This document shows positions 8,349-16,522 of a stretch of 40,607 nucleotides of DNA, piece after piece; position 1 is the first letter of the stretch, and every line of letters begins with the position of its first letter. Both the position numbers and the translations under genes were made by a program. The stretch spans positions 1-40,607 of the forward strand of contig JASDRS010000027.1 in NCBI GenBank assembly GCA_041441915.1, given 5' to 3'. The notes beneath the pieces are model-generated. The model did no database searches. It was not told the origin of the DNA and worked only from the letters and a program-made list of their open reading frames with translations. The stretch comes from UBA10365 sp041441915 (GTDB lineage Bacteria > Pseudomonadota > Alphaproteobacteria > Rhodobacterales > Rhodobacteraceae).

Positions 8349-9007
8349 GTAGATACTCCATTCAAAATGGTTAAAGCACGTACAAAATCTTCTTCAAAGG
8401 TGATTTTGATATTGTCATGAGATCCGTCAATAATCTTGACCTTTACTCCTGCCAAAAGCGCCACTTCAACATCGTCAACGGCTGATTTGCTAGCTCTTTT
8501 ATATGCTCCAACAATAGTAGCGTAATCAAAAGCTTGTGGTGTTTGAGCGCTAAAAAGTTCGCTGCGGTTCTGAGTTGCCGTTACAAAACCATCTTTGCCG
8601 AGCCAAAGCGCATCCGTCACACTTACTGCAGGTGCGACGGCGGCGTGTATTTTAAGCGCGTCGCACAAACTTTTGATCAAGGTGGGCGTCACAAAAGGGC
8701 GCGCGCCATCATGAATCATAACATTTTTTACATCAAGAAGACGCAAAGCGTTTAATCCAGCGGCCACCGATCGGCTACGCGTGTCGCCACCTTTTGCTAG
8801 TAACAGATCAGTCCCTAATGCTTGCACTTGCTCCAGATCATCAAGATGATGTACCAAAACGAAAGGCCCCAAGTTTGGCACGGATCGAAAGGCTTTTAAA
8901 CATCTGGCCAGAACTGAGCAATCGCCCAACATACGCCATTGTTTGGGCAAAGCCCCTTTGACACGTGTGCCCCGCCCTGCGGCTAAAATTATAACGGCTG
9001 TCTGCAT
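8345..9007 (-). CDS. ispD: 2-C-methyl-D-erythritol 4-phosphate cytidylyltransferase
   Basis: Third enzyme of the MEP pathway, joining CTP and methylerythritol phosphate. The 220-residue protein opens with the nucleotidyltransferase loop LAAGRGTRVKGALPKQW at 8-24. It has MIHDGARPFV in the middle, and TQTPQAF-like SAQTPQAFDY and DDVEVA segments further on. It is the first gene of the four-gene minus-strand operon. Its upstream region is shared with the divergent dusB gene, about 150 bases away. Confidence 0.96.
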   Translation of the reverse strand: MQTAVIILAAGRGTRVKGALPKQWRMLGDCSVLARCLKAFRSVPNLGPFVLVHHLDDLEQVQALGTDLLLAKGGDTRSRSVAAGLNALRLLDVKNVMIHDGARPFVTPTLIKSLCDALKIHAAVAPAVSVTDALWLGKDGFVTATQNRSELFSAQTPQAFDYATIVGAYKRASKSAVDDVEVALLAGVKVKIIDGSHDNIKITFEEDFVRALTILNGVST

Positions 9008-9073
9008 TTTTTTCCCTTAACCCCTATTAAAAGAAATCAACTGCTATGACAATTACTACTATGCGCTCTACTT

Positions 9074-9104
9074 TTGCCTAAAAAACAGGCAACGTCTTTT
9101 TTTT
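9074..9104 (+). terminator. Terminator-like hairpin upstream of dusB
   Basis: Stem TTGCCT (9074-9079) and AGGCAA (9087-9092), with an A-rich 7-base loop, is followed by a run of eight T at 9097-9104. In shape it is an intrinsic terminator read on the plus strand. No annotated plus-strand gene precedes it: ispD diverges away. It would therefore stop a short transcript started between about 9010 and 9070, as a leader or attenuator would. An 11-residue open frame (ATG 9046 to TAA 9081) ends inside the first arm. Confidence 0.5.
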
Positions 9105-9161
9105 AAGCTCTTTAAGCTAAATATAATTTTAAATTTAAATACTAAATGGCTAGAAGAGGCA

Positions 9162-10154
9162 ATGAACACAAAACCCATTATTACAGATGCGATTCCGCTC
9201 GGTCTAAAAAATGCTGTTTTTTTAGCGCCTTTGGCAGGAATTACTGATTTGCCATTTCGCCGATTGGTGTCGAGATTTGGGGCAGGTTTAGTCGTGTCTG
9301 AAATGGTCGCTAGCCAAGAAGTTGTGCAAGCACGCCCTCTTGCCCGCGCGCGCGCCGAACTGGGATTTGGGCAAGAGGCTACCTCGGTCCAGTTGGCTGG
9401 GCGCGAAACCTATTGGATGGCTGAGGCCGCTCGCTACGTCGAAGCACATGGCGCGCAAATTATTGATATAAATATGGGTTGTCCTGCAAAAAAAGTAACT
9501 ACTGGCTATTCAGGATCAGCCTTGATGAAAGATGTTGATCACGCTTTGCGCCTGATCGAAGCGGTGGTAGGGGCCGTAAAAGTACCTGTTACGCTAAAAA
9601 CGCGTTTGGGTTGGGATAAAGCTTTGTTGAATGCGCCTTTGTTGGCCAAACGTGCGGCGGCTGCAGGCGTGCAAATGATCACCATACATGGCCGCACCCG
9701 CTGCCAATTTTATAAGGGCCAGGCCGATTGGGCCGCGATTGATGATGTTTCTGCTGCCGTTTCGGTGCCAGTGATTGTCAATGGCGATATTGTAAGCACG
9801 CTAACAGCGAGTGAAGCTATGACCCAATCGGGAGCGCATGGAGTGATGATAGGGCGTGGGGCGCAGGGAAAGCCGTGGCTTTTACGCTCAATAGCACACG
9901 AAATAGCTGGTAAAATAGCCCCAAAGGCACCAAGTGGTGCGGCCTTGGCTGAGATCGTAGCAGAACATTATGAGGATATGTTAAGCTTTTACGGGCCAGA
10001 ATTAGGGCTCAAAATGGCGCGCAAACATTTGGGTTGGTATCTTGAGGTGGCAGATCTAGGCTCGCAACGTGGTGTCTTGCTGACATGCGACTATCCCAAA
10101 CAGGTTCTAGCATTAATCCTGTCTATTTTTTCTGATCAAAGGGTGGCCACATGA
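9162..10154 (+). CDS. dusB: tRNA dihydrouridine synthase (NifR3/DusB family)
   Basis: FMN-dependent reduction of uridines in the tRNA D-loop. The 330-residue TIM-barrel protein has the start LAPLAGITDLPFRRL, the catalytic Cys107 in NMGCPAKKV, the TLKTRLGW strand, the HGRTRCQFYKGQADW motif and VIVNGDI. In Rhodobacter capsulatus this gene (nifR3) is the first gene of the ntrBC operon, and the same arrangement is seen here. The dusB stop overlaps the ntrB start as ATGA. Transcription presumably begins in the 154-base gap shared with ispD. Confidence 0.96.
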   Translation: MNTKPIITDAIPLGLKNAVFLAPLAGITDLPFRRLVSRFGAGLVVSEMVASQEVVQARPLARARAELGFGQEATSVQLAGRETYWMAEAARYVEAHGAQIIDINMGCPAKKVTTGYSGSALMKDVDHALRLIEAVVGAVKVPVTLKTRLGWDKALLNAPLLAKRAAAAGVQMITIHGRTRCQFYKGQADWAAIDDVSAAVSVPVIVNGDIVSTLTASEAMTQSGAHGVMIGRGAQGKPWLLRSIAHEIAGKIAPKAPSGAALAEIVAEHYEDMLSFYGPELGLKMARKHLGWYLEVADLGSQRGVLLTCDYPKQVLALILSIFSDQRVAT

Positions 10155-11272
10155 CCCAATCAACCCTTTATGAACCGGTTGGAGCGATTTGGGCTTCGAT
10201 GCCGTCGCCTGGATTGTTGCTGACTTCAGATGGTACGATATTAGAAACCAATCCCGCAGCGGAAAGTTTTTTAAACCTTTCGGCGCGTAATTTGGCACAA
10301 AGTAAAGTCTTTGATCGCCTGTTTATTAATGCCGATATCGTCGATGCTTTGCAGCGAGCAACCCATAACCAGTCGCCTGTGTTCATTAATGATATTGAAA
10401 TCACAACCAGCGAAATGCCGCCCGTGCAAGTTTCGGTGCAACTCGCACCCCTGTCAAACAGTGAAAAAATTGTCATGATGTTGATTCTACCGCGCGACAA
10501 GGTTGAACGACTTAGCCGCGCGGCCCAGTCAAAATCTGCAGCTAAATCGGCAATCGGCATGGCCGAAATGTTGGCGCACGAAATTAAAAACCCTTTGGCA
10601 GGCATATCGGGCGCAGCGCAACTATTGTCAATGGGGCTAAACAATGAAGACCGCAAACTGACCAATTTAATTGTGGAAGAAACACGTCGTATTGTGAAAC
10701 TGTTAGAACAGGTCGAACGCTTTGGCGATCTGCGACAACCCCACCGCATAGCTGTGAATGTGCATGACGCGCTGGATCGTGCGCGCAAATCTGCACTTGT
10801 AGGTTTTGCCAAACATATGCGTATTGTCGAAGAATATGATCCATCACTGCCATTAACTTTTGCGGATAGCGACCAATTGATGCAGGTTTTTTTGAACCTA
10901 ATCAAAAATGCTGCTGAAGCCGCTGGCCCGCAAGGGGGCACCATTCGTTTACGCAGTTATTTTGACATCTCATGGCGCTTTCTAAAAGGCGATGGAGGGG
11001 GTAACCCGTTGCCGTTGCAAATTGAAATTATCGACGATGGCCCTGGGCTCCCGGAACATATTGCCAATAATATTTTTGAACCGTTTGTGTCAGGGCGCGA
11101 AAATGGTGCGGGGCTTGGGCTTGCTTTAGTTTCAAAAATTATTACCGATCACCATGGCTGGATCACGGTTGAGGGCACCCCTGGCTGCACCATATTTCGT
11201 TTAGCCTTGCCTCTTGCATCGCTTGAAACCAGCGTAGAGCTCACTCATATCTGCAAATCAAAGGACATTTAA
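10151..11272 (+). CDS. ntrB: Nitrogen regulation histidine kinase NtrB
   Basis: Cytoplasmic two-component sensor kinase that phosphorylates and dephosphorylates NtrC according to nitrogen status, normally under PII (GlnB/GlnK) control. Of 373 residues, about 8-125 form a PAS domain. The dimerisation domain has His143 in MLAHEIKNPLAGISGAAQLL. The ATPase domain shows the N box NLIKNAAEAA from Asn249, DDGPGLP, and GAGLGLALVSKI. There are no membrane segments. The start overlaps the dusB stop by four bases, and the stop TAA is directly followed by the ntrC ATG, so the three genes are tightly coupled. Confidence 0.96.
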   Translation: MTQSTLYEPVGAIWASMPSPGLLLTSDGTILETNPAAESFLNLSARNLAQSKVFDRLFINADIVDALQRATHNQSPVFINDIEITTSEMPPVQVSVQLAPLSNSEKIVMMLILPRDKVERLSRAAQSKSAAKSAIGMAEMLAHEIKNPLAGISGAAQLLSMGLNNEDRKLTNLIVEETRRIVKLLEQVERFGDLRQPHRIAVNVHDALDRARKSALVGFAKHMRIVEEYDPSLPLTFADSDQLMQVFLNLIKNAAEAAGPQGGTIRLRSYFDISWRFLKGDGGGNPLPLQIEIIDDGPGLPEHIANNIFEPFVSGRENGAGLGLALVSKIITDHHGWITVEGTPGCTIFRLALPLASLETSVELTHICKSKDI

Positions 11273-12637
11273 ATGGACGGAACCGTTCTTATTGCCGACG
11301 ATGATCGTACTATCCGCACCGTATTAACCCAAGCTCTGACCCGCGCAGGATGTAAGGTGCATGCTACTTCTAGCCTTGTAACGCTATTAAGATGGATAGA
11401 GGAGGGCAAGGGCGATCTAGTAATTTCAGACGTCATTATGCCAGACGGCAACGGACTTGAAACCCTTCCAAAGATCACAAAACTGCGTCCGGGCTTGCCT
11501 GTAATTGTCATCTCAGCGCAAAATACTGTCATGACAGCTATTCAAGCCGCAGAAGCGGATGCGTTCGATTATTTACCCAAGCCCTTTGACTTGCCTGATT
11601 TGATGAAACGATCGGCCCGCGCACTCAAAATTAAGCGCCGCCAGCCTTTAAAATTAAACGGTCAAAGTGATTATCAAGATGACTTGCCGTTAGTTGGGCG
11701 CGCCACTCAAATGCAGGACCTTTATCGTCTCGTGGCGCGCATAATGAACACGGATTTATCAATTTTAATCATAGGTGAATCTGGCACTGGTAAAACTTTG
11801 ATTGCGCGGGCCATTCACGATTTTTCCGACAAAAGAAGCATGCCTTTTGTTGTGGCCGAAAGTGCAGATCTAATAAACGTGGATGGGCCATTTGCCCTAC
11901 TGGAACGTAGCCGTGGTGGCACTTTAATTTTTGACGAAGTGGGCGATTATGATGACGAAGCACAAGCGCGCATAGTTCGGATGTTGGACATGCCAGGCAA
12001 TAATGCACCACGTGTAATAGCGACTAGCCAAGTTGATTTGTCGCGTCGTATAGAAGTGGGCGGTTTTCGGCGTGATCTGTACTATCGTTTGGGGGGCGTA
12101 ACAATTAAAGTTCCAGCTTTGCGTGAAAGGGTTGATGATATTTCTCTTTTGGCAGATCACTTTTTGGCAAAGGGAGAACGTGACACCGGAACCAGCCGCG
12201 TCCTAAGCACGGATGCGCGCGAATTTATACGTAACTATCGTTGGCCAGGAAATGTGCGCCAACTGGAAAATGTGCTACGATGCCTATTAGCTACCTGCTC
12301 CGAACCTGAAATTTCAAAAGCCGAAGTCGAAAAAACCTTTGGTCATAGCCCCGCAATGGAGCCACTGATTGGGGGCCACGAAAGTGAAAAGCTTCAAGCG
12401 TCGATCGCACGACATTTACGCCGATATTTTGATCTGCACGGCGAAGATTTACCCCCAGAGGGGATATATGATCGAATATTGCGCGAAGTGGAGACCCCAC
12501 TGATCAGAATTTCTCTTGATTCGACGGCTGGAAATCAAGCAAAATGCGCGAAACTTCTGGGAATCAACCGAAACACTTTGCGAAAAAAAATAATAAACCT
12601 CGATATTAACGTGACACGGCGACGAAAAATGATGTAA
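11273..12637 (+). CDS. ntrC: Nitrogen response regulator NtrC lacking the GAFTGA loop
   Basis: A 454-residue regulator with a receiver domain (1-120; Asp10/Asp11, phosphoacceptor Asp53, Lys103), an AAA+ domain (about 138-365) and a Fis-type helix-turn-helix at the C-terminus (AGNQAKCAKLLGINRNTLR). Walker A is GESGTGKT at 168-175; Walker B is GTLIFDE at 216-222. The segment between them is shortened (ESADLINVDGPFALL). The GAFTGA motif, which contacts sigma54 in ordinary bacterial enhancer-binding proteins, is absent. NtrC of Rhodobacter capsulatus is known to lack this motif and to activate the housekeeping RNA polymerase, so this protein is expected to work without RpoN. It begins immediately after the ntrB stop. 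Confidence 0.96.
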   Translation: MDGTVLIADDDRTIRTVLTQALTRAGCKVHATSSLVTLLRWIEEGKGDLVISDVIMPDGNGLETLPKITKLRPGLPVIVISAQNTVMTAIQAAEADAFDYLPKPFDLPDLMKRSARALKIKRRQPLKLNGQSDYQDDLPLVGRATQMQDLYRLVARIMNTDLSILIIGESGTGKTLIARAIHDFSDKRSMPFVVAESADLINVDGPFALLERSRGGTLIFDEVGDYDDEAQARIVRMLDMPGNNAPRVIATSQVDLSRRIEVGGFRRDLYYRLGGVTIKVPALRERVDDISLLADHFLAKGERDTGTSRVLSTDAREFIRNYRWPGNVRQLENVLRCLLATCSEPEISKAEVEKTFGHSPAMEPLIGGHESEKLQASIARHLRRYFDLHGEDLPPEGIYDRILREVETPLIRISLDSTAGNQAKCAKLLGINRNTLRKKIINLDINVTRRRKMM

Positions 12638-12649
12638 AATAGCAACATA

Positions 12650-12666
12650 TGCCGCCTTTTGCGGCA
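12650..12666 (+). other. Hairpin between ntrC and ntrY
   Basis: Inverted repeat TGCCGC (12650-12655) and GCGGCA (12661-12666) with loop CTTTT, 12 bases after the ntrC stop. It is followed by AATTTG rather than a T run, so full termination is doubtful. It may stabilise the 3' end of the ntrBC message or partly separate expression of ntrBC and ntrYX. Confidence 0.45.
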
Positions 12667-12719
12667 AATTTGTCGCATAGAGCGATCGAGTGGGGACGCC
12701 CACATATAAGGATCATGTT

Positions 12720-15056
12720 GTGGCACGTGCGCCAAACGGTAAAAGAATTATAAAATTAAAAGAACTATATCTGCGCAGGCAGGTCCAAACACTCATGACC
12801 CTGGGCTTAGTGTTTATGGGCCCCATCCTGGCGGCCTTTACTTTTCTGACGTTGAGCCCACTTAATCAAAATATCAATTCTGTGATGTTACGGCTGATTT
12901 TGTTAGCTGATTTAATTTATATTTTGTTGGTAGCTTCATTGGTGTTGCGGCGTGTTTTGAATACAATAGCTGAACGGCGCTCAAAATCAGCAGGATCACG
13001 ACTGCATTTGCGTCTTTCAGGTGTTTTCGCGCTGTTGGCCCTGATGCCTACGATTTTAGTGGCTATATTTGCGGTCTTTACTGTCAATTTTGGACTAGAA
13101 GGCTGGTTTTCCGAACGGGTACGCAATGTTGTAGGAAGTTCGCTTGCCGCCGCACAAGCCTATGAGAGCGAACATCGCCACGACCTGACCGAAGACGCAC
13201 TGTCTTTTGCATATTACGTAAACTCGGTTAAATCAAAAAATTTTTTAATGCCAGATGATCAACTGCGGCCAGCCTTAACCCAAGGCCAAGCCAACATTCA
13301 GCGCGGGCTAAAAGAGGCTTATCTAATTGATGGCGCAGGTATATTGCGGACAAGGGGTGAAAGATCATATTTGTTCGATTTTGAACAACCAAATGCAGAT
13401 GATATTGCTCGCGCCAAGATTGGGGAAGTTGTTATCATTGAAGATTGGTCTAATAATGAATTTCGCGCGCTAATTAACCTAAAACCTTTCACAGATCGAT
13501 ATCTTTACGTGTCGCGCAGGGTTGATGGATCTATCCTAAGCTTGCTCGATAAAACAAAAAAAACAGCACGCCTTTATCGCCAACTCGAATCCGATCGCGG
13601 GAGACTTTTGTTTGAATTTGGTTTGCTCTATCTGGGCTTCGCTATCATTTTAATTTTAGCGGCAACCTGGCTTGGCCTGTGGTTTGCTGAGCGTCTGTCA
13701 CGTCCAGTAGGTCGTCTGGCTGAGGCTGCAATGCAGGTGGGCGAGGGCAATTTGAATGTACGCGTTCCCGAAGGGGATGATGATGATGAAATAAGCATGC
13801 TTGGAAAGTTATTTAATAAAATGACGCGTGACCTTAAGGGACAACGTGATGCACTGATTGCTGGAAATTCACAAACTGAGCGACGTCGCAGGCTTTTTGA
13901 CTCCGTTTTATCTTCAATCACAGCGGGTGTAGTGGGGCTTGATGCCATCGGAAAGGTGACCTTTGTCAACCGCGCGGCTTCACGATTGTTAGACTTTAAA
14001 GATGACGGTGCGTCGCCCTTTCTTAAACACGCTGTTCCAGAATTTTCGGGACTTTTTGAGCGGTTATGCCAAAGCCCAGACGCCGTGCAAGAAGAGCTGC
14101 GTCTAACCCGCAATGGGCGCATGGAAAATCTGTTGGTTCGGATGGCAGTTCGCCAATCCAGCTATGGCCAACTTGAAGGCTATGTGGTGGCTTTTGATGA
14201 CGTAACCGATCTTGTTTCAGCTCAGCGCAGCGCTGCTTGGGGCGATGTGGCACGTCGTATCGCACATGAAATTAAAAACCCACTTACACCAATCCAACTG
14301 TCCGCAGAACGTATTAAGCGAAAATTTAGGTCCTTAGTCGGTGACCAGGCCGACAATTTAGATCAATATACAGATGTTATTATTAGACAAACAAATGACT
14401 TGCGCCGAATTGTTGATGAGTTTTCTAAGTTTGCGCGCATGCCAGAACCCGAACGTCGTATGGTCAATTTAGCCACAATTTTAAGAGATTCAGTGGTCTT
14501 GCAAGAGGTTGCAATGCCCGATATCACATTGTCTGTTAAAATTTCGACCAAAAAAGTTATGCTAAATCTTGACCCATCAATGATGTCACAGGCGCTAACA
14601 AATTTAATTAAGAACGCAGCAGAAGCAATAGAAACTTATATTGAAAAAAAATCTCCAGAAAATTTTTCACCTGAAATACGGGTTGTTCTTCAAAGTAAGG
14701 ATGGTAGCGTGATTTTACAGATTATCGACAATGGAATTGGTCTGCCACCCGATCGTGGCCGACTGTTTGAACCTTACGTAACTACGCGCGCAAAGGGGAC
14801 GGGGCTTGGCCTTCCAATTGTAAAAAAAATCATAGAAGAGCATGGGGGCAGTCTAACCCTACACGATGCGCCCATTTTTGCTGCGGCGAAAGCCAAGGGG
14901 CAGCTGCATTTTGGTGCCTTGGCTGAAATTCGGTTTGGCCAAACGCAGCGGGTACACGCATCAACACTTCCTTTGCCTAATATGCCGATAATTGAGCAGG
15001 TAACGGCATCGACAAAGCCCTCAAACGGCACAAAAACTCCCTTGGAGGCTAAATGA
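12720..15056 (+). CDS. ntrY: Membrane histidine kinase NtrY
   Basis: Sensor kinase of the NtrY/NtrX system, which in alphaproteobacteria responds to nitrogen and redox or envelope conditions. The 778-residue form starts at GTG 12720, with AAGGA at 12708-12712; a GTG at 12690 would add ten residues. Two membrane helices lie near 25-80 and a further one near 90-120. A periplasmic region follows, then a helix near 295-322 and a HAMP domain (about 318-372). A PAS domain (about 385-495) and the kinase core follow, with His516 in RRIAHEIKNPLTPIQLSAER, an N box from Asn628 (NLIKNAAEAI) and GTGLGLPIVKKI. The stop overlaps the ntrX ATG (ATGA). Confidence 0.94.
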   Translation: MARAPNGKRIIKLKELYLRRQVQTLMTLGLVFMGPILAAFTFLTLSPLNQNINSVMLRLILLADLIYILLVASLVLRRVLNTIAERRSKSAGSRLHLRLSGVFALLALMPTILVAIFAVFTVNFGLEGWFSERVRNVVGSSLAAAQAYESEHRHDLTEDALSFAYYVNSVKSKNFLMPDDQLRPALTQGQANIQRGLKEAYLIDGAGILRTRGERSYLFDFEQPNADDIARAKIGEVVIIEDWSNNEFRALINLKPFTDRYLYVSRRVDGSILSLLDKTKKTARLYRQLESDRGRLLFEFGLLYLGFAIILILAATWLGLWFAERLSRPVGRLAEAAMQVGEGNLNVRVPEGDDDDEISMLGKLFNKMTRDLKGQRDALIAGNSQTERRRRLFDSVLSSITAGVVGLDAIGKVTFVNRAASRLLDFKDDGASPFLKHAVPEFSGLFERLCQSPDAVQEELRLTRNGRMENLLVRMAVRQSSYGQLEGYVVAFDDVTDLVSAQRSAAWGDVARRIAHEIKNPLTPIQLSAERIKRKFRSLVGDQADNLDQYTDVIIRQTNDLRRIVDEFSKFARMPEPERRMVNLATILRDSVVLQEVAMPDITLSVKISTKKVMLNLDPSMMSQALTNLIKNAAEAIETYIEKKSPENFSPEIRVVLQSKDGSVILQIIDNGIGLPPDRGRLFEPYVTTRAKGTGLGLPIVKKIIEEHGGSLTLHDAPIFAAAKAKGQLHFGALAEIRFGQTQRVHASTLPLPNMPIIEQVTASTKPSNGTKTPLEAK

Positions 15057-16420
15057 ATAAAATCTTAATAGTCGATGATGAGCGCGATATCCGCGACTTG
15101 ATTGGTGATATTTTAAAAGATGAAGGGTTTGAAGTGCAATTGGCCGCCAATGCTGATGAGTGTTTGGCGAAATTAAACGCAGTAGAACCTGATTTGATCA
15201 TTCTAGACATCTGGCTGAAAGACAGCCGCATGGATGGAATCGATATTTTAAAAGCCGTGCGTCGTGACAATCCAGATGTGCCAGTGGTTATTATTTCAGG
15301 TCATGGTAATATTGAAATTGCGGTCGCTGCCATCAAACAGGGTGCCTACGATTTTATTGAAAAGCCTTTCAATACAGATCAGTTGATGGTGGTTGTCAGC
15401 CGCGCGATTGAAGCCAGCCGCTTGCGGCGTGAAAATACACAGCTTAGACGCAAAGATCAGCCCACAAGCCACTTCATAGGTCAATCTCCTACCTTTAAAG
15501 CGCTTCGCACACAGGTTGATAAAGTCACAAAATCTAATGGACGCGTATTGCTTTCGGGTGCCGCTGGCACCGGAAAGGAAGTTATTGCACACTACATTCA
15601 TGCTAATTCAGCCCGTGCTCAGGGCCCCTTCGTCTCGATAGCTTGTGCTACAATTGCGCCAGATCAAATGGAGGAAGTACTTTTTGGTCGTGAAACCAAA
15701 GCTCGGGGTATCGAGCTTGGGCTTTTAGAACAGGCGCATAGCGGAGTTGTGTATTTTGATGAAGTGGCTGATATGCCACTTGGCACTCAATCAAAAATCC
15801 TGCGGGTACTGGTTGACCAACATTTTGTCCGAGCCGGCGGCACTGATCGGGTACGCGTAGATTTGCGCGTTCTATCTTCGACCAGCCGCGACTTAACTGC
15901 CGAAATTGCTGCGGGACGCTTTCGTCAAGAACTTTTTGATCGACTGAATGTAGTGCCTATTCAAGTACCAAGTCTGCAGGAGCGGCGAGATGACATTCCA
16001 CTTTTAGCGGCCCATTTCATAGAAATATTTCATAAATCTCAAGGTTTTACTCTGCGTAACCTAACCGATGATGCAGCTGCGGTTTTACAGACCATGTCGT
16101 GGCCCGGAAATGTGCGCCAATTACGCAATTTGGTCGAACGGGTTTTAATTTTAAGCGATTCTCTAGGCCCAATCGATATCTCAGAGTTACCCATAGAAAG
16201 CAGCCGTGATCTAACTGATTCAAACCAAATTTTGACTACTTTAGTGTCCACTTTACCCTTGCGTGAGGCACGTGAATTTTTTGAAAAAGAATATCTGCTA
16301 GCGCAGATTAATCGTTTTGGCGGCAATATCAGCCGCACAGCACAGTTTGTGGGAATGGAGCGTTCGGCACTCCACCGTAAGTTGAAATCTCTTAGGGTTA
16401 ATAATATTGCTAAACTGTAA
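15053..16420 (+). CDS. ntrX: Response regulator NtrX, without a recognisable GAFTGA motif
   Basis: A 455-residue partner of NtrY. Receiver domain: Asp8/Asp9, phosphoacceptor Asp52 in LDIWLKDSRMDG, Lys104. AAA+ domain: Walker A GAAGTGKE at 169-176, Walker B VVYFDE at 232-237. Fis-type helix-turn-helix at the C-terminus (GGNISRTAQFVGMERSALHRKLKSL). Where sigma54 activators read ELFGHEKGAFTGA, this protein has EEVLFGRETKARGIELG (207-223). The sigma54-contact loop is thus degenerate although the segment length is roughly kept. I infer that it controls transcription independently of RpoN. It is translationally coupled to ntrY. Confidence 0.95.
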   Translation: MNKILIVDDERDIRDLIGDILKDEGFEVQLAANADECLAKLNAVEPDLIILDIWLKDSRMDGIDILKAVRRDNPDVPVVIISGHGNIEIAVAAIKQGAYDFIEKPFNTDQLMVVVSRAIEASRLRRENTQLRRKDQPTSHFIGQSPTFKALRTQVDKVTKSNGRVLLSGAAGTGKEVIAHYIHANSARAQGPFVSIACATIAPDQMEEVLFGRETKARGIELGLLEQAHSGVVYFDEVADMPLGTQSKILRVLVDQHFVRAGGTDRVRVDLRVLSSTSRDLTAEIAAGRFRQELFDRLNVVPIQVPSLQERRDDIPLLAAHFIEIFHKSQGFTLRNLTDDAAAVLQTMSWPGNVRQLRNLVERVLILSDSLGPIDISELPIESSRDLTDSNQILTTLVSTLPLREAREFFEKEYLLAQINRFGGNISRTAQFVGMERSALHRKLKSLRVNNIAKL

Positions 16421-16481
16421 GAGAAATTTGGCAGCTTTAACGAAAAATACAAAGGCTTAAGGTTGTGCTTGGGCTGTGTTA

Positions 16482-16516
16482 CCAAGGGCCTTAGTTGAAG
16501 GCCGTACCTTTGGAGG
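16482..16516 (+). promoter_or_regulatory. Hairpin over the trkA ribosome-binding region
   Basis: GGCCTT (16487-16492) and AAGGCC (16498-16503) pair around loop AGTTG. The outer arms CCAAGG (16482-16487) and CCTTTGG (16507-16513) could extend the helix into the Shine-Dalgarno sequence GGAGG at 16512-16516, which serves trkA ATG 16523. There is no T run, so it is not an obvious terminator. A role in trkA translation is only an inference. Confidence 0.35.
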
Positions 16517-16522
16517 TTCCTG

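Noticed and set aside
10168..10944. 258-residue open frame on the minus strand
   Set aside because: It is fully antisense to ntrB, has low-complexity Ser/Arg/Ala-rich content and no ribosome-binding site; an effect of codon bias.
13628..14122. 164-residue open frame on the minus strand
   Set aside because: Antisense to the HAMP/PAS region of ntrY, Ser/Arg-rich, no recognisable domain.
16039..16485. 148-residue open frame on the minus strand
   Set aside because: Antisense to the 3' part of ntrX, whose helix-turn-helix is clearly encoded on the other strand.
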